From Actinomycetota bacterium (GTDB taxonomy: Bacteria; Actinomycetota; Acidimicrobiia; Acidimicrobiales; JAJPHE01), in contig DAHUYE010000083.1 in the NCBI GenBank assembly GCA_027315345.1, positions 1 through 64,000 of the forward strand: a DNA stretch of 64,000 bases, written 5' to 3'. Position 1 is the first letter of the stretch. Each line of letters opens with the position of its first letter. A program made the position numbers and the translations under genes. Shown in pieces: positions 34,060 to 41,774 of the stretch. The notes under the pieces are model-generated. The model was not told the DNA's origin, did no database searches, and saw only the letters and a program-made list of their open reading frames with translations.

Positions 34060-36951
34060 ATGGATCCCCAAGCCCCGCCCGTGGTGGCCGTGGTGGTCAC
34101 GGCCGACCCCGGGGCCTGGCTGGAAGACGCCCTCCGGGGCCTGGCCGACCAGGACTACCCCAACCTGTCCGTGCTCATGATCGACGCCGGCAGCACGGTG
34201 GACCCCACCCCCCGGGTGGCCGAGATCCTTCCCGGCGCCTACGTCCGCCGGCTGGACCGCCCCTGCGGCTACGCCGCCGCCGCCAACGAGGCCATCACGG
34301 CGGTGGAGGGAGCGGCCTTTTTCCTGATGTGCCACGACGATGTCTGCCTCGACCCCGATGCCGTCCGGCTGCTGGTCGAGGAGGCCTTCCGGTCCAACGC
34401 CGGGGTGGTGGGCCCCAAGCTGGTGGCCTGGGAGGATCCCAGCCGCATCCTCCAGGTGGGGATGAGCGCGGACAAAGGCGGCATCCCCGTGCCCCTGGCC
34501 CAGCCGGGGGAGCTGGATCAGGAGCAGCACGATTCGGTGCGGGATGTCTTCTTCGTCCCCGGAGGCGTCACCTTGATCCGGGCCGACCTGTTCAGGGCCC
34601 TGGACGGCTTCGACTCGGAGATGGTCCTCTTCGGGGAGGACCTCGACTTCTGCTGGCGGGCCCAGGTGGCCGGGGCCAGGGTCCTGGTGGCGCCGGCGGC
34701 CCGGGCCCGCCACCTGGCCGCTTCCTCCTCCGGGATGCGCCCGCTCCAGGAGCTGCCCGGTGTGCCCCCCGGGCCGGCCCGCCAGCTGGTCCTGCGCCGC
34801 CGCCACGAGCTGCGGGCCGCTCTCAAGTGCTACGGCCGCTGGCGCCTGCTCCGGGTCCTGCCCCAACTCATCGCCCACTCGGTGGCCGAGGTGGTGGTGG
34901 GCGTCTTCACGGGCCACCGGGATGCGGCCCGGGCCTCGGCTTCGGCGTGGACCTGGAACCTGCGGCGGGGCCAGGAGCTGAGGGGCCGCCGCCGGGAGAC
35001 CGCCTCCCGCCGCGCCCTACCCGACCACGAAGTCCGCCTTCTCCAAGCCACCGGTTCCGCCCGTCTGGCCGGCCTGGCCGAAGGCCTCTTCCTGCGGGCC
35101 TCCGCCCACGTACCCCACCGGGGCCAGGAGGCCCTCTCCGGGGCGGCGGTGGGCGAGGACCGGCCCTGGTGGCCGGCCGCGGTCTGGTCCCTGGTGGCCG
35201 TCTTCCTGCTCATCGGGTCGCGGACCATGCTCAACTCCGGGCCGGCCCAGGTGGCCACCACCCTGGGCTTCGGCTCTCTTGGCCACCTCTTCGGCGCCTT
35301 CACCTCCAGCGTCACGCCCCTGGGCCTGGGCCAGGTGTCCCCGGCCCCGCCGGCCCTGGCCATCAGCGGGGTCGTCTCCGCCGTCCTGGGGGCATCCCCG
35401 GGCCTGGCCCGCACCGTCATGGTGGTGGGATGCCTGCCCCTGGGCGCCCTGGGCGCCTACCGGGTGGCACTTCCCCTCGCCTCCCGGCGGGCCCGGCTGG
35501 TGGCCCCGGTCATCTACCTGGCCCTGCCCCTGCCCTACGCCGCTCTGACCTGGGGGCGGTGGGGGGACCTGGTGGCCTTTGCCGCCGCCCCCTGGCTGCT
35601 CGGTCTGCTGGCCCGGGCCGGGGGCCTGCCCCCCTATGACTCCGCCCCCGGACCGGCCTGGCGGAGGTATCTGTCCCTGGGCGTGGTCATGGCCATAGCC
35701 GGGGCCTTCAGCCCCGCCATCGTCCCGGTGGTGCTGCTGGTGGGCATCGGGCTGGTGGTGGGGTCTGTGCCCACCGGACAGGCCGGAGCCTCCCTGCGCA
35801 GCCTGGGGGCGGCCGGCGCCGGGGCCGTGGCCGCCTGGCTGCTGGCCTTTCCATGGTCGGTGGTGCTGGTTTCGCCCGGCGCGGCCGTCGAGGCCGTGCT
35901 GGGGCTCAACCCGGCCACCTCCCGGACGGCCGGCGTGGGCGCCCTGCTCGGCTTCGAGCCTGCCCCCGGGGGCACCCACTGGGTGGGTTGGGCCCTGCTG
36001 GCCGGGATGGTCGTTCCCCTCTTCTTCGGCCGGGAGTGGCGCTTCGGGTGGGGGGCCCGCCTCTGGGCGGTGGGCCTGGTCTGCTGGGTGGTGGCCTGGG
36101 TGTCGGCCCGGGGCTGGCTGGGCGGGTGGACGTTCTCCCCCGGGGTGCTCCTGGCCCTGGCCGGCGCCGCCCTGACCCTCTCGGCGTGCATAGGCGTGGT
36201 CGCCTTCGAGCGCGATCTGGTCGGCTATGGCTTCGGCTGGCGCCAGGTCATATCCGTGCTGGGCGTGATCGGGGTGGGGCTGGGCGTCCTGGGCGCACTC
36301 GGGCACGCCGGAGGCGGACGGTGGGGGGCGCCGTCGGCGGACTTCGATCAGGTCCTGTCCTCCCTGCCGGGCCACACCGCCGCCTCCGGGTTCGACGAGC
36401 TGTGGGTGGGGGACCCCCGGGGCCTGCCGGGGGCGTCGTACGAACTGGCCCCTGGGGTCGGCTACGCCATCACCACCGGCGGCGGCCTGCCGAGCTTGGC
36501 TTCGGACTGGCCCCCACCCGACCCGGGCCCGGCCCGGGCCGTGGCCGGCGCCCTGGAGCTGGCCGAATCGGGCCGCACCGGCCTGGTCGGGCGGCCCCTG
36601 GCCTCACTCGGTATCCGTTACGTGTTCGTGCCCACCACCGACGCCCCCGGCGGACCGTCCCTGGCGCCCCCGCCGTTGCTGGTCCAGAGCCTGGGGGACC
36701 AGCTCGACCTGCGCCCGGTGGCGGTGGACCCCTCGGTGCTGGTGTTCCAGAACGCCGACTGGCACCGCTCTGACCTGCCGCCGCGGCCGGCGCCGGCCGG
36801 AGCCGAACGGGCCGCCCAGCTCAGCTTCGAGACCCTCCTGTGGGCCCTGGCCGTCCTGAGCCTCGTCCTCACCCGTCGAATCTGGCGTCGCCCCCCCGGC
36901 CCCTCTCCCGAGCCCGCCGAGCCGGCCGACGCCGCCGGGGCCGAGCTATGA
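34060..36951 (+). CDS. Giant GT2 glycosyltransferase fused to a polytopic membrane domain
   Basis: About 963 residues in one chain. Residues 1-260 are a GT2 domain: VVVTADPGAWLEDALRGLADQ, the LMIDAGS loop, the metal site CHDDVCLDPD, and the catalytic-base segment FGEDLDFCWRAQVAG. From about residue 380 to 780 there are some 10-12 hydrophobic segments, followed by a roughly 150-residue exported domain and a final anchor near 930. The layout suggests sugar transfer at the inner face coupled to a membrane step such as a second transfer. ATG 34060 is chosen because it opens the GT2 domain and follows TACTCT; an upstream in-frame ATG adds 25 unlikely residues. Its stop overlaps the DUF5719 gene (ATGA). 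Confidence 0.88.
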   Translation: MDPQAPPVVAVVVTADPGAWLEDALRGLADQDYPNLSVLMIDAGSTVDPTPRVAEILPGAYVRRLDRPCGYAAAANEAITAVEGAAFFLMCHDDVCLDPDAVRLLVEEAFRSNAGVVGPKLVAWEDPSRILQVGMSADKGGIPVPLAQPGELDQEQHDSVRDVFFVPGGVTLIRADLFRALDGFDSEMVLFGEDLDFCWRAQVAGARVLVAPAARARHLAASSSGMRPLQELPGVPPGPARQLVLRRRHELRAALKCYGRWRLLRVLPQLIAHSVAEVVVGVFTGHRDAARASASAWTWNLRRGQELRGRRRETASRRALPDHEVRLLQATGSARLAGLAEGLFLRASAHVPHRGQEALSGAAVGEDRPWWPAAVWSLVAVFLLIGSRTMLNSGPAQVATTLGFGSLGHLFGAFTSSVTPLGLGQVSPAPPALAISGVVSAVLGASPGLARTVMVVGCLPLGALGAYRVALPLASRRARLVAPVIYLALPLPYAALTWGRWGDLVAFAAAPWLLGLLARAGGLPPYDSAPGPAWRRYLSLGVVMAIAGAFSPAIVPVVLLVGIGLVVGSVPTGQAGASLRSLGAAGAGAVAAWLLAFPWSVVLVSPGAAVEAVLGLNPATSRTAGVGALLGFEPAPGGTHWVGWALLAGMVVPLFFGREWRFGWGARLWAVGLVCWVVAWVSARGWLGGWTFSPGVLLALAGAALTLSACIGVVAFERDLVGYGFGWRQVISVLGVIGVGLGVLGALGHAGGGRWGAPSADFDQVLSSLPGHTAASGFDELWVGDPRGLPGASYELAPGVGYAITTGGGLPSLASDWPPPDPGPARAVAGALELAESGRTGLVGRPLASLGIRYVFVPTTDAPGGPSLAPPPLLVQSLGDQLDLRPVAVDPSVLVFQNADWHRSDLPPRPAPAGAERAAQLSFETLLWALAVLSLVLTRRIWRRPPGPSPEPAEPADAAGAEL

Positions 36952-38357
36952 GCCGCCGGCCCGTCCTGACCTTCGTCAGTGTGGTCCTGGCCGCCATGGC
37001 CGTGGCCGGCTGGCGCCTCGATTCGGGAGCGGGCTACCCGGCCCCCGGCCCGGCGGCGGTGACCACCGTCCAGACCTCGGCCGTCGATCAGGAGTGGTAT
37101 TGCTCGGTGGCCACTGCCGTCTCCGGGGGTCAGGCGGCCGGGGAGATCGTCCTGGCCAACTCCGGGGGCTCGACCCTCACCGGGACGGTGACCGTCTATG
37201 GGAACCAGGCCGCCGCCCCAGCCAGTCGGGCTTTCAGCCTGCCTCCCTGGTCCCGGGCCGTGCTGGGCGAGCAGCCCGTGCTCAACGCCCCCTTCGTGGC
37301 GGCCACGGTCGTCTTCCACGGCGGGGGAGGGGCGGCCGAGCAGGAGATCTCCGGGCCCTTGGGGGTCTCGGTGACACCCTGTGCGAGCCGGCCCTCGGCC
37401 ACCTGGTACTTCGCCACCGGGACCACCCGGCCCGGGGCCAGCCTGGTGCTGGCCCTGTTCAATCCCTTCCCCGAGAACGCCCTGGCCGACCTCAGCTTCA
37501 GCGATCCCCAGGGCCCCTCGGCTCCGGCCGAGTTCCAGGGCATCTTCGTGCCTTCCGGGGGCCTGGTGACCATCGACGTGGGCCAGCACGTGGTCCAGGT
37601 CGATGACATAGCCGCCACCGTCCGGGTGAGGACGGGCCGGCTGGTGGCCAGCGAGCTGCAACTCGACGCCATACCCAACCAGTCCGGGCTCAGCCTGGTG
37701 CTCGGCGCCCCGGCCCCGGCCGGGACCTGGTTCCTGCCCGACGGGGTGGAGGCCACCGGCGTCAGTGACTCCCTGCACCTCTACAACCCGTCCTCAACCG
37801 CGGCCCGGGTGAGCATCGACCTCAACCTGGCCCGGGGCCAGGCCGCCCCCTTCCAGCTCAGCGTGGCCGCCGGCTCCGAAACGGCGGTCGACCTGGCCGG
37901 CCAGACCCGCATCCCCCTGGACGATCCCTACGACATCGCCATCAGGGCCCGAGGTGGGTCCTTGGTGGTGGAACGAACGGTCACGGCCGTGGCCCCCTCT
38001 ACCCGCACCGGCACCGCCGCCATGCTGGGAGCGACGGCCCCGGCCCGAACCTGGCTGATGGCGGCCGGAGGCGCCAGTTCCAGTCAGGACGAGTGGATCG
38101 ACATCTTCGATCCAGGCCGCCGGGCCGCCACCGTCCGGGTGAGCTACCTGGCCGGGGGTTCCGACCCGGCCCTGACCGGCCTGCGCACCGTCACCGTCCC
38201 GGCCGGCGGCCGGCTGGCCCTTCGGATGGGCGATCACATCCAGCTGGCCGACCTGTCCGTGCTGGTTTCGTCCTCCGTGCCGGTGGTGGCCGAGCGCGAC
38301 CTCTACCAGGTCGGCAGCATCGGGATCAGCACTTCCTTGGGAGAGAAGGTCAGCTAG
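36948..38357 (+). CDS. DUF5719 family exported protein
   Basis: A 469-residue protein with a short N-terminal transmembrane or signal helix (VLTFVSVVLAAMAVAGW) and a large, Ser/Thr/Gly-rich, beta-strand-type extracellular part. Repeated units containing TWYFATGTT, TWFLPDG and TWLMAAGG followed by LYNPS or IFDPG suggest a tandem beta-sandwich or propeller arrangement. Two cysteines (WYC near 46, TPC near 145) may pair. This matches the actinobacterial DUF5719 family as I know it; no activity has been assigned. Coupling to the GT2-membrane gene suggests it works with that enzyme at the cell surface. Its 3' end overlaps ftsH by 8 bases. Confidence 0.85.
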   Translation: MSRRPVLTFVSVVLAAMAVAGWRLDSGAGYPAPGPAAVTTVQTSAVDQEWYCSVATAVSGGQAAGEIVLANSGGSTLTGTVTVYGNQAAAPASRAFSLPPWSRAVLGEQPVLNAPFVAATVVFHGGGGAAEQEISGPLGVSVTPCASRPSATWYFATGTTRPGASLVLALFNPFPENALADLSFSDPQGPSAPAEFQGIFVPSGGLVTIDVGQHVVQVDDIAATVRVRTGRLVASELQLDAIPNQSGLSLVLGAPAPAGTWFLPDGVEATGVSDSLHLYNPSSTAARVSIDLNLARGQAAPFQLSVAAGSETAVDLAGQTRIPLDDPYDIAIRARGGSLVVERTVTAVAPSTRTGTAAMLGATAPARTWLMAAGGASSSQDEWIDIFDPGRRAATVRVSYLAGGSDPALTGLRTVTVPAGGRLALRMGDHIQLADLSVLVSSSVPVVAERDLYQVGSIGISTSLGEKVS

Positions 38358-40368
38358 CGGGCGGGCCCCAGGTGGGATCCAGGGGGGCGGTGTCGTCCCG
38401 GGAGGCGCTGCCGTTGCCATTTCCCTCGCCCGGCAGGGGGCCGGCGTCGGTGGCCTCGGTGCTGCCGAAGTGGGGCACCTCGGCCTCCTCGGGGTGGACG
38501 GGCTGGCCGTAGCCCTCGTCCACCAGGCGGCCCACCTCGGCGCCGTCGATGGTCTCCATCTCCAGCAGGGCGGCGGCGACCTTGTCCAGGCCGGCCCGGT
38601 GGCGCTTCAGGTATTCGGTGGCCCTCTCCTCCTGCTCTCGCAGGATGCGGGCCACCTCCTCATCGATGACCCGGCTGGTCTCGTCCGAGTAGTCCCGGCT
38701 GTGCATGAGGTCCTCGCCCAGGAACACCATGCCCTGGGAGCCCCAGGCCATGGGCCCGACCCGCTCGCTCATGCCCCACTCCCGGACCATCTTGCGGGCC
38801 AACTCGGTGTTCCCGACCAGGTCGTTGTTGGCGCCGGTGGAGAGGTCCCCGTAGACGAGCATCTCGGCCACCCGGCCGCCCATGCGCACGGCCAGGGAAT
38901 CCTCGATGTAGGCCTTCGGGTAGATGTGGCGCTCCTCCATGGGCAGCTGCTGGGTCACGCCCAGGGCCATGCCGGTCGGGAGGATGGTGACCTTGTGCAC
39001 CGGGTCGGCGTCGGGCAGGACGTAGGCCAGCACGGCGTGGCCGCCCTCGTGGTAGGCGACCCGTTCCTTCTCGGCGTCGGACATGGCCACCGACTCGCGC
39101 CGCTGGCCCATGAGCACCCGGTCCCGGGCGGCCTCGAAATCCTCGGGCTCGATCATGCTGGAGCTGCGCCGGACGGCGTGCAGGGCAGCCTCGTTGACCA
39201 GATTGGCCAGGTCGGCGCCGCTCATCCCGGGCGTGCCCCGGGCGATGAGGCGCAAATCGACGGTGGGGGCCATGCGCTTGCCCCGGCAGTGGACCTGGAG
39301 GATGGGCAGGCGCTCTTCCAAATCCGGCAGGGGGACCACGATCTGGCGGTCGAACCGGCCCGGGCGCAGCAGGGCCGGATCGAGAATGTCGGGGCGGTTG
39401 GTGGCGGCCATCATGACGATGCCCTCGGAGGAGTCGAACCCGTCCATCTCGGAGAGCATCTGGTTGAGGGTCTGCTCCCGCTCGTCGTGACCCCCGCCCA
39501 GGCCGGCGCCGCGCTTGCGGCCGATGGAGTCGATCTCATCGACGAAGATGATGGCCGGGGCCTGCTTGCGGGCGGTCTGGAACAGGTCGCGGACCCGGCT
39601 CGCCCCCACGCCCACGAACATCTCCATGAAGTCCGAGCCGCTGACGGACATGAAGGGAACCCCGGCCTCACCCGCCACGGCCCGGGCCAGCAGGGTCTTA
39701 CCGGTGCCGGGAGGGCCGACCAGGAGGACCCCCTTGGGGATACGGGCCCCGATGTCGGTGAAGCGGCCCGGGTTCTTGAGGAAGTCCACCACCTCGCGGA
39801 TCTCCTGCTTGACACCGTTGTAGCCGGCCACGTCCCCGAAGGTCGTGCGGGGCCGCTCGGTGCTGTAGAGCTTGGCCCGGGAACGCCCGATGGACATGAT
39901 CCCGCTCATCTGGCCCTGGGCCCGGCGGTTCATCCAGATGAGCAGGCCCAGGATTATCAGGAAGGGAAGGATGTAGACCAGCGCCGTCCCGAGCAGGTTG
40001 GAGCCCTGGGTGTGGAAGGTGAGCTTCACCCCGTCGGCCCGCATCTGGGCCACGTCGGCGGGGATGGCCGGCTCCGGGCCGGAGACGGTGTAGTTGGTCC
40101 CGTTGGCCAGCTGGCCGGTGATGACCCCGGTGTCGTTGGACACGTCGGCCGACTTGACCTGGTGGCCCGAGACGTCGGTCAGGTACTGGGAGTAGGTGAG
40201 CTGGGTCTTGGGCTGGTGGGAGAAGACACCGGGCAGGATGAAGGCCGCCGCCACCAGGGCGAAAAGGACGAGGACGGCCCAGCGCCAGTTCTGGTCGGGG
40301 GCGCCGCCCACCCCGAGCCCGGAGCGGTCGCTGCGGCCCGGTCTCGGATCCTGTGGTTGGGGGCTCAT
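38350..40368 (-). CDS. ftsH: ATP-dependent zinc metalloprotease FtsH
   Basis: A 672-residue membrane protease that degrades unfolded and regulatory membrane proteins. Two N-terminal membrane segments (near 30-50 and 130-150) flank a periplasm-side domain; the AAA domain has Walker A GPPGTGKT and Walker B IIFVDEID; the second region of homology has the arginine fingers in RPGRFDRQI; the M41 protease has HEGGH at 440-444. A Pro/Gly-rich C-terminal tail is dispensable in relatives. ATG at 40368 follows the TAGCAT box by 6 nt. It is divergent from the DUF3499 gene and convergent with the DUF5719 gene. Confidence 0.97.
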   Translation of the reverse strand: MSPQPQDPRPGRSDRSGLGVGGAPDQNWRWAVLVLFALVAAAFILPGVFSHQPKTQLTYSQYLTDVSGHQVKSADVSNDTGVITGQLANGTNYTVSGPEPAIPADVAQMRADGVKLTFHTQGSNLLGTALVYILPFLIILGLLIWMNRRAQGQMSGIMSIGRSRAKLYSTERPRTTFGDVAGYNGVKQEIREVVDFLKNPGRFTDIGARIPKGVLLVGPPGTGKTLLARAVAGEAGVPFMSVSGSDFMEMFVGVGASRVRDLFQTARKQAPAIIFVDEIDSIGRKRGAGLGGGHDEREQTLNQMLSEMDGFDSSEGIVMMAATNRPDILDPALLRPGRFDRQIVVPLPDLEERLPILQVHCRGKRMAPTVDLRLIARGTPGMSGADLANLVNEAALHAVRRSSSMIEPEDFEAARDRVLMGQRRESVAMSDAEKERVAYHEGGHAVLAYVLPDADPVHKVTILPTGMALGVTQQLPMEERHIYPKAYIEDSLAVRMGGRVAEMLVYGDLSTGANNDLVGNTELARKMVREWGMSERVGPMAWGSQGMVFLGEDLMHSRDYSDETSRVIDEEVARILREQEERATEYLKRHRAGLDKVAAALLEMETIDGAEVGRLVDEGYGQPVHPEEAEVPHFGSTEATDAGPLPGEGNGNGSASRDDTAPLDPTWGPPAS

Positions 40369-40374
40369 GGAGCA

Positions 40375-40380
40375 ATGCTA
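40375..40380 (-). promoter_or_regulatory. Putative -10 box of ftsH
   Basis: TAGCAT on the minus strand, 6 nt before the ftsH ATG. Confidence 0.55.
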
Positions 40381-40416
40381 AACGCCACCGTCCCCCCTCC
40401 GGCTCCCTCCGCTGGG

Positions 40417-40422
40417 TAGCGT
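40417..40422 (+). promoter_or_regulatory. Putative -10 box of DUF3499 gene
   Basis: TAGCGT, 9 nt before ATG 40432. Confidence 0.5.
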
Positions 40423-40431
40423 CACCGGGCA

Positions 40432-40692
40432 ATGGACAGGCGGCTCTTCTGTGTTCGGCCCATGTGCGGTGCAAGCGCGTCGGCCACGCTCCACTACGAC
40501 TACCAGGCCCGTACGGCGTGGCTGGACTCCCTGGGCACCGATTCGGTGCCCGGAGCCTGGGCCGTCTGCGCCGGTCACGCCGACACCCTGAGGGTGCCCT
40601 CGGGTTGGCGCCTGATCGACCAGCGGACCTCGGCGCCGGTGGCCCCCATAGGCAGGAGCGAGCTGGACTACCGGCCCCCGTTGGCCGTTTGA
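40432..40692 (+). CDS. DUF3499 family protein
   Basis: An 86-residue actinobacterial protein. The N-terminal RLFCVRPMCGASASATLHYDY and the later VCAGHADTLRVPSGW match the DUF3499 pattern, in which CxxxxC and CxxH likely bind zinc. It lies, as in Mycobacterium, near the manB/isomerase/ahcY genes. Function unknown; nucleic-acid or protein binding by the small zinc fold is only a guess. The next gene's TTG overlaps its TGA. Confidence 0.85.
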   Translation: MDRRLFCVRPMCGASASATLHYDYQARTAWLDSLGTDSVPGAWAVCAGHADTLRVPSGWRLIDQRTSAPVAPIGRSELDYRPPLAV

Positions 40693-41405
40693 CCGATCCG
40701 GCCCGGCGGCCGGGCCGACCGGGTCGGTGGAGCCTGGGCCTGCCGATCTTGGGATTCGGGGCCGGCCTGGTGGTGGCCCTGGTGGCCGAGAGCATCTGGA
40801 TCAACACCCACCACGGCCAGACCAACAGCCTGGGGGTCGTGGTCTGCTCCACGGTGGGGCTGTGGGTCGGCCTGGGCGGCTCGGCCCTCTTCGCCAGTCG
40901 CACCGAGGGCAGCGCCAGCCTGGTGCGGGACTTCGGGCTGCGCTTCGCCTGGGTCGACCCTTTCCTGGGGGGACCGGTGGGGGTGGCGGCCCAGTACCTG
41001 CTGGGTCTGGTCGTGGTGGCGGCCTATCAGGCCTCGGGGGTGTCCCAGAAGACCATCAACAACCTGGGTCAGCCGGCCCAGACCATCACCGGCCTGGCCC
41101 ACGGCTGGGGTGACGTGGTCCTGGTCCTGGTGGTCGTGGTCGGAGCCCCGGTGGTGGAGGAGCTCTTCTTCCGGGGACTGCTCCTGCGTTCCCTCCAGGC
41201 CCGCATCGGTTCGGTGGGGGCCGTGATCGTGTCCGGCCTCCTCTTCGGCCTGGCCCACTTCGAGCCCCTCCAGCTACCCGTACTGGCTCTCTTCGGGGTG
41301 GTGCTGGGCGTCCTGGCCCTGCGCACCGGCCGGCTGGGCCCGGGCATCTGTGCTCACGCCGCGTTCAACTCCCTGGCCGTATACACGCTGCTTTCGTCCC
41401 GTTGA
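40689..41405 (+). CDS. CPBP family intramembrane metalloprotease
   Basis: A 238-residue membrane protein with about seven hydrophobic segments. The C-terminal half carries the CPBP/CAAX motifs EELFFRGLLLR (Glu-Glu plus Arg), LFGLAHF (His) and HAAFNS (His plus Asn), which form the metal-type active site in this family. The TTG start overlaps the DUF3499 stop (TTGA) and comes just before the first helix; no better start exists. Such proteins act in peptide maturation, immunity to bacteriocins or stress, but the target here is unknown. Confidence 0.88.
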   Translation: MTDPARRPGRPGRWSLGLPILGFGAGLVVALVAESIWINTHHGQTNSLGVVVCSTVGLWVGLGGSALFASRTEGSASLVRDFGLRFAWVDPFLGGPVGVAAQYLLGLVVVAAYQASGVSQKTINNLGQPAQTITGLAHGWGDVVLVLVVVVGAPVVEELFFRGLLLRSLQARIGSVGAVIVSGLLFGLAHFEPLQLPVLALFGVVLGVLALRTGRLGPGICAHAAFNSLAVYTLLSSR

Positions 41406-41505
41406 GGCCTTTTCGTCGGGTACGACCCAGCCACTCTCCGTGATTTTTTATCTAAAGGTCTTCCACCCCACCGACGAGGACACAAAGGTCCACAAGGAGG
41501 CGGCG

Positions 41506-41715
41506 GTGCACTGTCCCACGTGCAAGGGAACCGAACTCACGACCATCGATCTGCGGATGGCCGGCCAGCCCATGACCATGCACAGCTGTCAGCGTTGCGA
41601 GCGGCGCTGGTGGCATGACTCGAGCGGCCAGCGGGTCGACCTCGGCGGAGTGCTGGCCCTGGCCGCCCGCGACGGCCGACGTCGCCGGCGTTCGGAGCCC
41701 GTCGGCGCCCTGTAG
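41506..41715 (+). CDS. Small zinc-ribbon protein
   Basis: A 69-residue protein with two CxxC knuckles, CPTC (residues 3-6) and CQRC (about 30-33), followed by WWHDSSGQRVDL and a basic C-terminus. The GTG at 41506 is preceded by AAGGAGG, a strong ribosome site with normal spacing; the upstream in-frame extension is AT-rich and lacks coding character. A T-rich stretch at about 41441-41457 upstream could be promoter DNA. Function unknown; DNA or RNA binding is possible for a ribbon of this size. Confidence 0.75.
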   Translation: MHCPTCKGTELTTIDLRMAGQPMTMHSCQRCERRWWHDSSGQRVDLGGVLALAARDGRRRRRSEPVGAL

Positions 41716-41774
41716 CTGTCCGCCCCGGAGCCAGGGGCGGCTGAACCGGGCCCCGGCCCGGGCTGGGGCAGGAT

